Source of the DNA: Blastopirellula marina DSM 3645 | Lineage (GTDB): Bacteria > Planctomycetota > Planctomycetia > Pirellulales > Pirellulaceae | Direction of reading: 5' to 3' | Length of the DNA: 64,000 bases | NCBI RefSeq assembly: GCF_000153105.1 | Contig: NZ_CH672376.1 | Location: 1,627,804-1,691,803 of the forward strand | Shown: positions 16,701-24,472 of the stretch, one piece after another | How positions within the stretch are numbered: the stretch's first letter is position 1 | Layout: each line of letters starts with the position of its first letter | The notes under the pieces: model-generated | Databases searched by the model: none | What the model saw: only the letters and a program-made list of their open reading frames with translations | Told to the model about the DNA's origin: nothing | Program-made: the position numbers and the translations under genes

Positions 16701-16716
16701 AGCAACCGTCGTGCCA
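16701..16716 (-). promoter_or_regulatory. Sigma-54 (-24/-12) promoter of amt
   Basis: On the minus strand the sequence is TGGCACGACGGTTGCT, an exact match to the sigma-54 consensus TGGCACG-N4-TTGCW with correct GG/GC spacing. Transcription would start near 16690, leaving an untranslated leader of about 125 nt before the amt ATG. This implies activation by an NtrC-like enhancer-binding protein under nitrogen limitation. Confidence 0.85.
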
Positions 16717-16751
16717 CGCGGTGCTGGCGCCATTTGTGAAAAAGGGAGAGA

Positions 16752-16840
16752 AATTGGCGCAAATAGCGACAAACCGTGTAGTGAGAAGTAGTTGCAGCCG
16801 ACGACGGTTTGTTCATAAACCAGAAAGATTTTGCGCCAGT
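16752..16840. promoter_or_regulatory. Candidate enhancer sites upstream of the sigma-54 promoter
   Basis: Two oppositely oriented copies of a TTGGCGCAAAT-like string occur near 16752-16764 and 16826-16838, about 40 and 115 bp upstream of the -24 element, with a half-matching TGGCGCCAT nearer the promoter (16724-16732). Position and inverted arrangement suit bacterial enhancer-binding protein sites, but they do not match the enteric NtrC box. Confidence 0.35.
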
Positions 16841-17117
16841 TGGTCACTTTGCTGCGATCATGCGCATGGACTCTGCGCGATCTCTTAGCAATCGGCCGCC
16901 TGAATCGCGGCATTTCGTCCGGTGATGGAAGATGAACGGACCGCAACGGGCCGTTTCAGCCGGTTAGAGGCAGAACGATTTCCAGAACGCATTACGACGG
17001 CGCGAGACCAATTTGCCCCCGAGAATTCGTCGATCAGGGAGTTACCCAGCAGGGTGAAAGCAACGCGCGTCTAGGCTGCTTTCGACACCGGCGGCTCGAC
17101 GCCGCGAAGAAGGGGCG

Positions 17118-17744
17118 CTAAGGAGAAGCGATCGAATCAATTCGGACGACGCGAGCTCGCCCTTGTTCGTCGATCATTGCGACGGTCTCGGCCTGAATAG
17201 TAAAGGGGCCGAGCGAAAACCCGCCCAAGCTGCATTGACTGGGGATCTGGTAGGCCGACCGGGCCAGGACGGCGCGATAGTAGGTGGGGAGCAGCGGGTT
17301 CGCAGCGGGATCGAAGATGACGGTCGGCTGAGTTTGCGTAATCGCGCCAAAAATCAGTTCTCCGCCGGCCAGCTTATTGCCGTTCAAATGGGTTTGAACT
17401 TGGCCGACTTCATATGGCAGATAGTTAAGATCGGGATCTGCAAACGCAAAATTGGCCCCTTGCACCGTATTGGATCCGGCCATCTCGGCGGCCATTTGCC
17501 GCGGGGTCTGCGTCGAGATCTGATTGTTCACGGCAAGCAGTTGGTTCCATTCGATCACTCCGGCCAGCGCGCCGGCTTCCAGGGCGTTCTCGACTTCAGC
17601 GCGAGCCAGCCACAAGCGGCCCGTTTCGATCGTGAAGATCAAGCCTGTTAATGCTAACGGCATAATGACAATCAGCCACAAAACCGAGACTCCGCGACGC
17701 AAGCGTCGCGTGTTCGATCGGCGTTGATGATTTTGGCGCTGCAT
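17118..17744 (-). CDS. TadG-like Flp pilus assembly protein
   Basis: A 208-aa protein with an N-terminal basic stretch then one hydrophobic segment (GVSVLWLIVIMPLALTGLIFTIETGRLWLARAEVENAL-type), the pattern of the TadG N-terminal domain (a pseudopilin-like helix followed by ALDAAALAG-like EAGALAG). The rest is periplasmic. The start is the ATG giving MQRQNHQRR; upstream codons overlap the tadE-like gene. It is the second gene of a tadE-tadG pair facing away from the main Tad operon. It is shorter than classical TadG and lacks a VWA domain. Confidence 0.72.
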   Translation of the reverse strand: MQRQNHQRRSNTRRLRRGVSVLWLIVIMPLALTGLIFTIETGRLWLARAEVENALEAGALAGVIEWNQLLAVNNQISTQTPRQMAAEMAGSNTVQGANFAFADPDLNYLPYEVGQVQTHLNGNKLAGGELIFGAITQTQPTVIFDPAANPLLPTYYRAVLARSAYQIPSQCSLGGFSLGPFTIQAETVAMIDEQGRARVVRIDSIASP

Positions 17745-17799
17745 GACCGGTTCAATTGACGAGCGAAAGAAGGAAATTGGTAAGAAAGTCGTCGAAAAT

Positions 17800-18342
17800 C
17801 TAGGGAAGGCTGATCGGCGCGGTATTGAGCCGGTGCGTCGTCGTTTGCGACACGATTCGCCCGGTAATATCCATCCCAAAAGTCTTTAAAAGGTTGGGCG
17901 TGAGCCCCGTCATCGGCGTTTGAATTGCAACGCGAACGCAGGGACGAGATGTCGGCAGCAGGTCAAGCAATTCGGTGGGCGCAGGGTAGCTAGCGCCGGC
18001 GTTCAACTGCGTCATCGGACCGACCGAATTGTGGACCAAAATGATCCGTCGACCCGGGAGATTTAAGGTTTCGAGCTGTCGATCGACGGCGGCGATTACG
18101 ACCTCAGGCGGAGCGCCAGTCGCGGGTAGATCGATCCGCGAGGCGACCAACGCGCCCGCGCGGCTGGCCGCTTCCAATCGCTGCAAGTTGGCGTAAAGCA
18201 GATAAAACTCCACGATGGCCAGCAGCAAGATAAGGAGGATCGGCAGCGTCAGGACCAGTTCCAGCACGACCCCGCCGCGACGGGGGGGAGATGAACCCGC
18301 GCCTCTTTGTTTATGCGATTGTAGGTGGTCTGGGTGAAACAA
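17800..18342 (-). CDS. TadE-like minor pilin
   Basis: A 180-aa TadE-family protein: basic N-terminus, RRGGVVLELVLTLPILLILLLAIVEF-type segment at residues ~22-48 with the E in VLE corresponding to the E5-like residue after a Gly, then a periplasmic domain. The frame opens with TTG at 18342 without a clear ribosome-binding site, so the start is uncertain. TadE proteins are pseudopilins processed by TadV and needed for Flp pilus formation. It ends in a PNLLKTFGMDITGRIVSQTT segment that closely matches the end of the other TadE-like protein at 18892-19392, showing they are paralogues. Confidence 0.75.
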   Translation of the reverse strand: MFHPDHLQSHKQRGAGSSPPRRGGVVLELVLTLPILLILLLAIVEFYLLYANLQRLEAASRAGALVASRIDLPATGAPPEVVIAAVDRQLETLNLPGRRIILVHNSVGPMTQLNAGASYPAPTELLDLLPTSRPCVRVAIQTPMTGLTPNLLKTFGMDITGRIVSQTTTHRLNTAPISLP

Positions 18343-18643
18343 GCGGATCGTTCTACATGGGGGGAGGAGGATGATCAGCGGCTCTTATTCATTAACGTGA
18401 GCCGCGATCTCGTCGTCAACCGTTTCTTGGCGATATTGGCGCAAGTTTCGACATATAGGCCGGTTATGCGCTTTGGCAAGGAATGCAAATAAAAAGTGAT
18501 ATCGGAAGTTGAAAGCGGGTGACCGCGTTATTACCGTGGGGTTTAGCTAACGTGCGCGTTTGGCGAAAACTCGTTTGACTTTGCAGGAAAGCGAGTTCTG
18601 GATGTTACTCCCCCCACCCAGCTACTACGGATTTCGCGCTACG
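18343..18643. other. Divergent promoter region of the Tad locus
   Basis: About 300 bp separating the leftward tadE-tadG pair from the rightward pilin operon; it should contain both promoters. I find no sigma-54 element with correct spacing and no convincing sigma-70 pair. Confidence 0.45.
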
Positions 18644-18829
18644 ATGAATTTTTTGACATCTCGATTACGCAAACTTGCCCGCAATGAGTGTGGTGGCGTG
18701 TTTGTCGAGTATCTGATCCTCCTCACATTGATAGGGATCGGGGCGATTGCAGGTTTGGCGACGGTGCGCGGAGCACTGTTAAACGAGTTAATCGATCTGG
18801 CGAACGCGATTTCGCAAATCCAGATTTAG
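18644..18829 (+). CDS. Flp-type pilin (canonical processing site)
   Basis: A 61-aa Flp-family prepilin. The leader MNFLTSRLRKLARNECG ends in Gly followed by GVFVEY, matching the G/xxxxEY Flp cleavage motif with Glu at +5 and Tyr at +6. The mature part is a single hydrophobic helix (LILLTLIGIGAIAGLATVRG) and a short polar end. The small size fits a genuine Flp major pilin. The start was chosen at 18644 because the 28 codons upstream look non-coding. It heads the rightward Tad operon. Confidence 0.75.
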   Translation: MNFLTSRLRKLARNECGGVFVEYLILLTLIGIGAIAGLATVRGALLNELIDLANAISQIQI

Positions 18830-18891
18830 AACTTGGGCCGCGGTTGAGCGGCTCGATTGTCTCACAACTCGTTTTTAACGCTTTAGCAGAA

Positions 18892-19392
18892 ATGCCTGTC
18901 TGTATGCGCGCTCTGATTCCCAAAATGGTGTCGATTCGAAAGCGACTGCGCTCTGGCGTGCAAACGTTGGAGTTAGTCATTGCTTTTCCGTTGCTATTGA
19001 TCGCATCGTTGGCGATTGTGCAGTTCGCCACGCTCTCGGCGTTCCAAGCCACGGTCGAAGCGGCCGTGGCCGAAGCGGCCCGCGAAGCGGCGAAGACGAT
19101 TGATCCTCTCGACGCGCCGCAAACGGCGCTAGTGACCTTCAATCGGGCGATGCAATTGCATGGAATCACGACCAGCACGCCAGAAATCGCACTCGCGATT
19201 GATCTCGTCGGATCACACACCGTGTATGGCGATTCCGCAATCACCCTCGCGCCTGGCTCGGTGATCGGCAATGAAGTTCGCGTCACCGCGGCGGTTTCCC
19301 TGCGTGCTGCTCCGACCCTGAACTTGCTGAAAACGTTCGGGCTCGATTTTGACCAACGTACCATTGAGACGACCCATGTTAGCGGCGCCTAA
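18892..19392 (+). CDS. TadE-like minor pilin, second copy
   Basis: About 166 aa. After a basic start (IRKRLRSG) comes VQTLELVIAFPLLLIASLAIVQFATL, the TadE-type helix with Glu at +5 after the processing Gly. The alanine-rich helix that follows (AAVAEAAREAAKTID) and the C-terminal LNLLKTFGLDFDQRTIETTH segment parallel the leftward tadE-like gene. An alternative ATG is 4 codons downstream. Sits between the Flp-like pilin and the unknown membrane protein and is probably co-transcribed. Confidence 0.72.
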   Translation: MPVCMRALIPKMVSIRKRLRSGVQTLELVIAFPLLLIASLAIVQFATLSAFQATVEAAVAEAAREAAKTIDPLDAPQTALVTFNRAMQLHGITTSTPEIALAIDLVGSHTVYGDSAITLAPGSVIGNEVRVTAAVSLRAAPTLNLLKTFGLDFDQRTIETTHVSGA

Positions 19393-19408
19393 ACAGGAGC
19401 AACTTGGC

Positions 19409-20992
19409 ATGGATCCTGCCGCCGAAAACAGCCACGAAGCCGAAAAGCATGCGGCTGCGCCGGTCTTGAGCGACCGCTACGCACTTTCGGCAATCGACTT
19501 TGTCGTGGTCTGCACGTTCGTCGCCGCCTATCTGCTCTTTTACTACTTGCCCTTGCCGTCGGTCGGCGTCTGGCGCGATGTCAACGTTGGCCGCGCTATC
19601 CTGGCCCAGGCCAGCTTGCCGTCGCATCCGTTGCAGATGCCGCTTGCCGCCGGAACGCCGTATCGGGCGACCCATTGGCTGGCCGATGTTTCGCTGGCGC
19701 TGGTGGATCGCATCGGCGGGGCAGAAGCGATTTCGTTGGCGGCGACATTGCTGGCGGTCGGATATCTCTTGTTCGTCTACTTTCTCCTTTGTCGCGGTCC
19801 TTACCCTTCGCTGTTGAAACTAGTCGCCGTGGTTTTGTCGGCGGCGACGCTGTTGTTTGACTGGCAAGGCTTGTCTCCGGCGCTGGCGTCGGCGGTCCGG
19901 TTGGCGTTGTTTCTGGCGCCGCTGGCGATCTTTACGCGTTGGCGGTCGCCCAATGGCGCTCCTTCGCTGTGGACCTGGATTGTTTCGCCTTTGGCGATCA
20001 TTGCTTGGACCAATACGCATTGGACGTTTATCGCCGGCCCATTGTTGATCGGAGCGATTGCCTGCGGCGTCGCGAGCGACGCGTTTCGGCAAAGCGGTAA
20101 GCTGCGCGAAGCCTGCGGAAACCGCACCGTTCAGGCCTGGGCATGGCTCATGCAACTTTGCTTATTCGCGACGTTGCTTAATCCGTGGGGATTCGGCGTG
20201 TGGTCTGACGCGATCGCTCAGATCGCCGTTCCGCTTGATGGTTCGGCCCCGCTTGTCCTGTTTTCGCCGCTGGGCTTGGTCGTCGCTTTGTTCGTCATCG
20301 CCTTCGCCTATCTGCTCCGTCGTTCGCAAGTCGAAGTTTACGGCGGCGACGTCCTGTTGTTTGTCGTCGCGGCTGGCTTGGCGGCCTGCAATACGCATTT
20401 CGTCCTGACGTTTGTCGCGATCGCGACCCTGGTTTGTCTGCCGCTGACCGCCGGCATGTTTTCCCTCTCGCCCATCCGAACGAAGCTGACGACGTCCGAC
20501 GCTGATCAAGAGCAGCGGCCGCTGCGATTCGTGTTTACGCTGTTTTCTCTCTTGGTGATCTGGATTGGTTTCGCGTTGAGTCCGATTAGCGCTTCGGTGC
20601 TGGGTGGAACTCCGCGTCCATTGGTGAAAGCGGTCGACGATCCGCCGGTGGGAGTCGTCCAATACTTCAACGAAAATCCAAGGCCTCGCTTTGTGTTCGC
20701 CCCGCTCGTCTGGAGCGACTGGATCGGGTACGCCGTGAGCGAATCGCCGGATCTGTTCGTCAGTTCCGATTTTGAACGGTTGCCGCAACAAGCGAAGTTT
20801 GACTATCGCCGCCTACTGCGAGGCGGCGCGGACTGGAAACGCGTGCTCGATCGTTATGCGGTCGACACGCTGGTGATCGACAAGCGGACGCAGGCCGACT
20901 TCGCGACGCAAGCGCTGGGCGACGTCGATGAGCAATGGCAATTGGCCTGGGAGAGCGATCGCGCTCTCATTCTGCAGCGGAGGATCGACTGA
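19409..20992 (+). CDS. Polytopic membrane protein within the Tad operon (possible GT-C-like)
   Basis: A 527-aa protein with about ten hydrophobic helices and a soluble C-terminal ~130 residues. CAGGAG lies 9 bp before the chosen ATG. The first external loop, after TM1, reads VGVWRDVNVGRAILAQASLPSH and later THWLAD. An Asp in the first long loop of a polytopic protein with a C-terminal soluble domain is typical of GT-C glycosyltransferases, but no diagnostic motif proves it. The C-terminus (LDRYAVDTLVIDK...) resembles ends of planctomycete membrane proteins of unknown function. Its stop overlaps the next start by one base (TGATG), so the two are translationally coupled. Function unknown; pilus modification is inference. 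Confidence 0.6.
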   Translation: MDPAAENSHEAEKHAAAPVLSDRYALSAIDFVVVCTFVAAYLLFYYLPLPSVGVWRDVNVGRAILAQASLPSHPLQMPLAAGTPYRATHWLADVSLALVDRIGGAEAISLAATLLAVGYLLFVYFLLCRGPYPSLLKLVAVVLSAATLLFDWQGLSPALASAVRLALFLAPLAIFTRWRSPNGAPSLWTWIVSPLAIIAWTNTHWTFIAGPLLIGAIACGVASDAFRQSGKLREACGNRTVQAWAWLMQLCLFATLLNPWGFGVWSDAIAQIAVPLDGSAPLVLFSPLGLVVALFVIAFAYLLRRSQVEVYGGDVLLFVVAAGLAACNTHFVLTFVAIATLVCLPLTAGMFSLSPIRTKLTTSDADQEQRPLRFVFTLFSLLVIWIGFALSPISASVLGGTPRPLVKAVDDPPVGVVQYFNENPRPRFVFAPLVWSDWIGYAVSESPDLFVSSDFERLPQQAKFDYRRLLRGGADWKRVLDRYAVDTLVIDKRTQADFATQALGDVDEQWQLAWESDRALILQRRID

Positions 20993-22254
20993 TGCCGACG
21001 CCTGATTCCATCACGAAGCGCGCCATGAAGCCGGTCTGGTTCATCTTGGTGCAAGTCGCGCTGTTGGCGACCGTTTTCGCAGGCGTCGGATGGGCGCTGT
21101 CGCAAGATCGACGGCAGAGCGCTCCCCGTCTGCCGTCGCTGCGCAATACGGCCGAGCTCGTCTCTCCGCAGTATGACATGCCAGAGTTGATCACCGACGA
21201 TCAGTTGCGGACGGTCTTGGTGCGACTGCGACCTCGGTTGCGTCACCAGCAACCGAAGATCAATCACGTCGACCATGCGTTGCGGTGTTGGGGCGCCGAT
21301 GCGAAGTTCGCCGATCCCGAATGCCTTTCTGGCGAAGAAATGCGAAAAATGCTGACCGATATGAGCGTCTTCCATGAATACTGGGGAGACGCTTCGCGCG
21401 ATCTGATCACGCCTGGTGAAATGGGGTGGGGCGTCCGCACGCAACAGGGAGCGGCGACTTCCAGTCATGTCGATCACACGTTGGCGACGCTTGCCGAAAT
21501 CGGCACGCCGCTCGACTACGCAATTCAGTCAGGCGAAACTTCGCTGACGCTCCGAGAGCTGTTGGTCGGCGCGCTGCAAGACTTCCGTTTGAACCAGCAA
21601 GAATACGAATGGACGACGATCGCCGCCGCCACCTTCGCCGCCGATAACTCGGCCTGGGTGTCGCGCGAAGGTGAGCGAATCACGTTTGATCAAATGGCGC
21701 AGCGATTAATGCGTCAACAAGCGGTGCAAGGCGTTTGCTACGGCAATCATCGCCTGTTCACGTTGGCCGCGCTGTTGCGTTTGGACGAGCAGGTCGGGAT
21801 TTTTCAAGACAACGTGACGCGCGACGAGATTGTCGCTCATTTAACCGACGCGACTCGCCGGCTGATCGAGAGTCAAAACGACGCCGGTTACTGGGATCAA
21901 AATTGGTATAACGCCGAGCGAGATCCGATCGACGACGGGCTTGCCGATCCGTTGTCGCGGCGCTTACTAGCGACCGGTCATGCGCTGGAGTGGTGGGCGA
22001 TCTCCCCCGCTGCGGTACAGCCCCCGCGTGAGACGAAGATCCGCGCGGGACAGTGGTTAGCGACCGAAGTTGAAAAAATGAGCGACGACGTTATTCGTGA
22101 TAACTACACCTTTTTAAGCCATGTCGGCCGAGCGCTGGCGCTGTGGCGGGGCGCACTTCCCGCGCAGCAGTGGAGCCGTCTCGAGTGCGATCAGGCCCTG
22201 AAATTAGCAACGACAACTTCCGGCGAAAGTAACGCTTCGCCCAGTTCAGAATAA
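20992..22254 (+). CDS. Membrane-anchored helical protein coupled to the preceding gene
   Basis: A 420-aa protein with one N-terminal transmembrane helix (PVWFILVQVALLATVFAGVGW) and a large external helical domain. Near residue 300 it has RLIESQNDAGYWDQNWY, recalling the Q-x-x-x-G-x-W repeats of alpha/alpha-toroid proteins (prenyltransferase/terpene-cyclase-like folds). HVDHTL, YGNHRLFTLAALLRL and GHALEWWA also fit such helical repeats. No catalytic DDxD motif is visible. The ATG overlaps the previous stop by one base and the next pilin follows after 11 bp, so it belongs to the Tad operon. Unrecognised family. Confidence 0.6.
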   Translation: MPTPDSITKRAMKPVWFILVQVALLATVFAGVGWALSQDRRQSAPRLPSLRNTAELVSPQYDMPELITDDQLRTVLVRLRPRLRHQQPKINHVDHALRCWGADAKFADPECLSGEEMRKMLTDMSVFHEYWGDASRDLITPGEMGWGVRTQQGAATSSHVDHTLATLAEIGTPLDYAIQSGETSLTLRELLVGALQDFRLNQQEYEWTTIAAATFAADNSAWVSREGERITFDQMAQRLMRQQAVQGVCYGNHRLFTLAALLRLDEQVGIFQDNVTRDEIVAHLTDATRRLIESQNDAGYWDQNWYNAERDPIDDGLADPLSRRLLATGHALEWWAISPAAVQPPRETKIRAGQWLATEVEKMSDDVIRDNYTFLSHVGRALALWRGALPAQQWSRLECDQALKLATTTSGESNASPSSE

Positions 22255-22265
22255 GGATCGCTAGC

Positions 22266-22688
22266 ATGCGACTATTAAATCGACTTTGGTCCGACGAATC
22301 GGGTTTCGTCAATTCGGCCGAATTGTTATTGTTCAGCGTCATCGTCGTGATCGGTTTGATCGTGGGTCTAGCGGCGCTACGCGACGGTATCGTGCAAGAG
22401 TTGGCTGACACTGGGCAAGCAGTCGGACAACTCGATCAATCCTACGCAGTGGAGTTTCAAAGCGGCGGATATCTGCAAGTGATGGGCGACAAGGTCGTCG
22501 TCGACAACACGTTCGGCGATCCACTGGGCGGGAACGTCCATGTCGTTACCAGCTTTAATAACTTCAGCTATGCGGATCTACCCGATCTCGGCGACGGCCC
22601 AGACGTCGCAGGATCTGAGCCGGGTGGGATCGTCATCGGCGGTAACGACACGGATGAAAACGGGACCGCGCCATCTCCCCACCCTTAG
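22266..22688 (+). CDS. Flp-like pilin paralogue 1
   Basis: A 140-aa protein. The leader MRLLNRLWSDESG is followed by FVNSAELLLFSVIVVIGLIVGL, a pilin-like helix with Glu at +6 rather than +5 of the apparent Gly site. Then comes AALRDGIVQELADTGQAVGQLDQSY, shared with the next three genes. The C-terminal ~75 residues are a Gly/Asp-rich extension ending NGTAPSPHP. AAGGA lies about 10 bp before the ATG. It starts the block of four extended pilins. Confidence 0.72.
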   Translation: MRLLNRLWSDESGFVNSAELLLFSVIVVIGLIVGLAALRDGIVQELADTGQAVGQLDQSYAVEFQSGGYLQVMGDKVVVDNTFGDPLGGNVHVVTSFNNFSYADLPDLGDGPDVAGSEPGGIVIGGNDTDENGTAPSPHP

Positions 22689-22807
22689 TGGAGAACGGAT
22701 CCCTCGGCGTGGTCCCCTTGCTGGCCGTGTTAGAAGAAAAAATGGTGAAGCCTGCTAGTCAGCGCCGTTAAAGCCATCACAATCTACGCTTCCTACCTGA
22801 CAGAATC

Positions 22808-23197
22808 ATGAATCGACATACGAACAACTTGCGATCCATCAGGGTAAATCTCGCGGTAGAGCTTTGGCGCGATGAGCGCGGAGTCGCTTCTGCGTATGGC
22901 TTGATCTTGATCGCAACAGTTTTAATTTTAGGCGCGATCGTCGGCTTGACGAGTTTGCGTGACCACGTTGTGCAGGAGTATGGCGATCTCGGCGTGGCGA
23001 TTGACAGTCTTGATCAATCGTTTGCGTATGAGATCACCGTGACGCCGCCGATCGGTCCGTCGCAGGTTGTCGTTTCGGCGGCCTATGTGGACGAAGACGA
23101 ACTGGTTTGGGCGGATGAAGATGGTGAAGCGCCGGCGGGGCTCAGCTTTGGGCCGAACTACGCAGGCGGCGCCGGCGAAGACGCGCCGATTCCCTGA
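22808..23197 (+). CDS. Flp-like pilin paralogue 2
   Basis: A 129-aa paralogue with a longer basic leader (to RDERG), then VASAYGLILIATVLILGAIVGLTSLRDHVVQEYGDL and LDQSF, aligning with the neighbours. It has Tyr where the others have Glu (ASAYG), so the invariant pilin Glu is absent. The C-terminal extension is acidic (VDEDELVWADEDGEAP) and ends GEDAPIP, a truncated version of the shared AP-x-P tail. No cysteines. Confidence 0.7.
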   Translation: MNRHTNNLRSIRVNLAVELWRDERGVASAYGLILIATVLILGAIVGLTSLRDHVVQEYGDLGVAIDSLDQSFAYEITVTPPIGPSQVVVSAAYVDEDELVWADEDGEAPAGLSFGPNYAGGAGEDAPIP

Positions 23198-23378
23198 AGA
23201 AGTTTTGGTTTGTTGAATGTCGACCAAGGTCCTAGATCAGAACGCAATTTCTGTTTAAGGCCACCTAACGCAAAGTTCATTTTGTTAGTGCGACAAATCA
23301 AGTCCGTTGCGGCCTTGGTTGCGTGTTAGCAAGACCTTACCCTTCCCCATGTTTTTTGTTTTTTAGGATGTTTGATCT

Positions 23379-23732
23379 ATGACTCTACTGAAGCGCGTTT
23401 GGAATGATGAAGCCGGTTTCATCGTCTCGACCGAATTGATCTTGATTGCGACGATCGTCGTCATCGGTTTGATCGTTGGCCTGTCCGCTGTCCGTGACGC
23501 GGTTACTTCCGAATTGTCGGACGTCGCTGGCGCGATCCAGGACTTGGATCAGAGCTACACCCTGTATGGCGTTACCGGCCACTCGGCCGCCGTCTCGGGC
23601 AGCGACTTTGGTGATGCGACGGATTTCTGCGATAGCAATGGCGATCCCGTCGGCGGAATCGACAATTGTATTGTGATCGATGATCGCAACGATGGCGACG
23701 AAGGCGGCTCGGCTCCGACCCCCAGCCTGTAG
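23379..23732 (+). CDS. Flp-like pilin paralogue 3
   Basis: A 117-aa pilin-like protein: leader MTLLKRVWNDEAG, helix FIVSTELILIATIVVIGLIV with Glu at +6, the SAVRDAVTSELSDV and LDQSY blocks, and a C-terminal Asp/Gly-rich tail with a Cys pair 13 residues apart (FCDSNGDPVGGIDNC), ending SAPTPSL. The Asp-rich loop resembles calcium-binding DxDxDG-type loops. Nearly identical over its first ~80 residues, also at DNA level, to the next gene. Confidence 0.75.
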   Translation: MTLLKRVWNDEAGFIVSTELILIATIVVIGLIVGLSAVRDAVTSELSDVAGAIQDLDQSYTLYGVTGHSAAVSGSDFGDATDFCDSNGDPVGGIDNCIVIDDRNDGDEGGSAPTPSL

Positions 23733-23884
23733 TGATTGCGTTGGTAAGCGTGTTCTATCCTGGCAGTTGCCAAGACGGATCGCCTTGTCCTACGCCAGCG
23801 TGTTGAAGAGTTTTTGCTGATTTCGCGGATCGGATGCCGCGACGAGTTTACTAAAGTTCCCCTCCTTTTTTGGAGTCTATGCAC

Positions 23885-24238
23885 ATGTCTTTGCTGAAAC
23901 GTATTTGGAACGATGAAGCCGGTTTCATCGTCTCGACCGAATTGATCTTGATTGCGACGATCGTCGTCATCGGTTTGATCGTTGGCCTGTCGGCTGTCCG
24001 TGACGCGGTTACTTCCGAATTGTCGGACGTCGCTGGCGCGATCCAGGACATGGATCAAAGCTACACCCTGTATGGCGTTACCGGTCACTCGGCCGCCGTT
24101 TCGGGCAGCGACTTTGGCGACCAGCAAGATTATTGCGACGGCGACGACGATCGCAATGGCCGTATTGACAACTGCATCAATATCAATGGTCGCAATGATG
24201 GCGATGAGGGCGGCAACGCTCCGACGCCGAACCGCTAG
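23885..24238 (+). CDS. Flp-like pilin paralogue 4
   Basis: A 117-aa near-copy of paralogue 3 (MSLLKRIWNDEAG/FIVSTELILI...). Differences concentrate in the tail, where the Cys-bounded loop reads YCDGDDDRNGRIDNC and the terminus NAPTPNR. The start is the third in-frame ATG, 9 bp after GGAG. The two hairpins downstream suggest that transcription of the pilin block is partly stopped before tadV, which would make pilin mRNA more abundant than assembly mRNA. Confidence 0.75.
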   Translation: MSLLKRIWNDEAGFIVSTELILIATIVVIGLIVGLSAVRDAVTSELSDVAGAIQDMDQSYTLYGVTGHSAAVSGSDFGDQQDYCDGDDDRNGRIDNCININGRNDGDEGGNAPTPNR

Positions 24239-24257
24239 TAGTTGGATGTTAAAGATG

Positions 24258-24289
24258 TCACTGAAATCGCCACACGTCGCTTTCAGTGA
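24258..24289. repeat. Hairpin after the pilin block
   Basis: A 9-bp perfect stem TCACTGAAA/TTTCAGTGA with a 14-nt loop, 19 bp after the stop of paralogue 4. No T-run follows. It may protect the 3' end of pilin mRNA. Confidence 0.5.
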
Positions 24290-24306
24290 ATGGGAAGAAT
24301 CGAATG

Positions 24307-24343
24307 GAGAGATCGTCGGCTCTTGGGTCGACGGTCTCTCTTT
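24307..24343 (+). terminator. Terminator-like hairpin between pilins and tadV
   Basis: A 12-bp stem GAGAGATCGTCG/CGACGGTCTCTC (one G-T wobble), 10-nt loop, followed by TTTC. It lies 130 bp upstream of the prepilin peptidase start, so it would act as an attenuator within the operon. Confidence 0.6.
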
Positions 24344-24472
24344 CGACTTCAATATTTGCAGAGATGCGTTTTTTGCGCACTGGACGCGCAAGTCAGCCTT
24401 TCCCGCTGGGAGAGCGTTGAGATGGGAAACTAGAGCGATTCGTCGCTACGAACCAACCAAGACGGGCCGATA

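Larger units (their letters stand above)
16566..17117. other. Gene-free region upstream of amt
   Basis: 550 bp between amt and the 3' end of the tadG-like gene. It holds the sigma-54 promoter and a set of TTGGCGCAAA-like strings. ORFs here (93 and 102 codons) have no ribosome-binding site and look like chance. Confidence 0.5.

Noticed and set aside
18460-18500. Possible sigma-54 site before the pilin operon (TTGGCA...TGCAAA)
   Set aside because: The GG-to-GC spacing is 8 instead of 10 bases.
23555-24391. A 278-codon minus-strand frame crossing pilin genes 3 and 4
   Set aside because: It mirrors the duplicated pilin sequence and contains two near-identical antisense blocks for that reason only.
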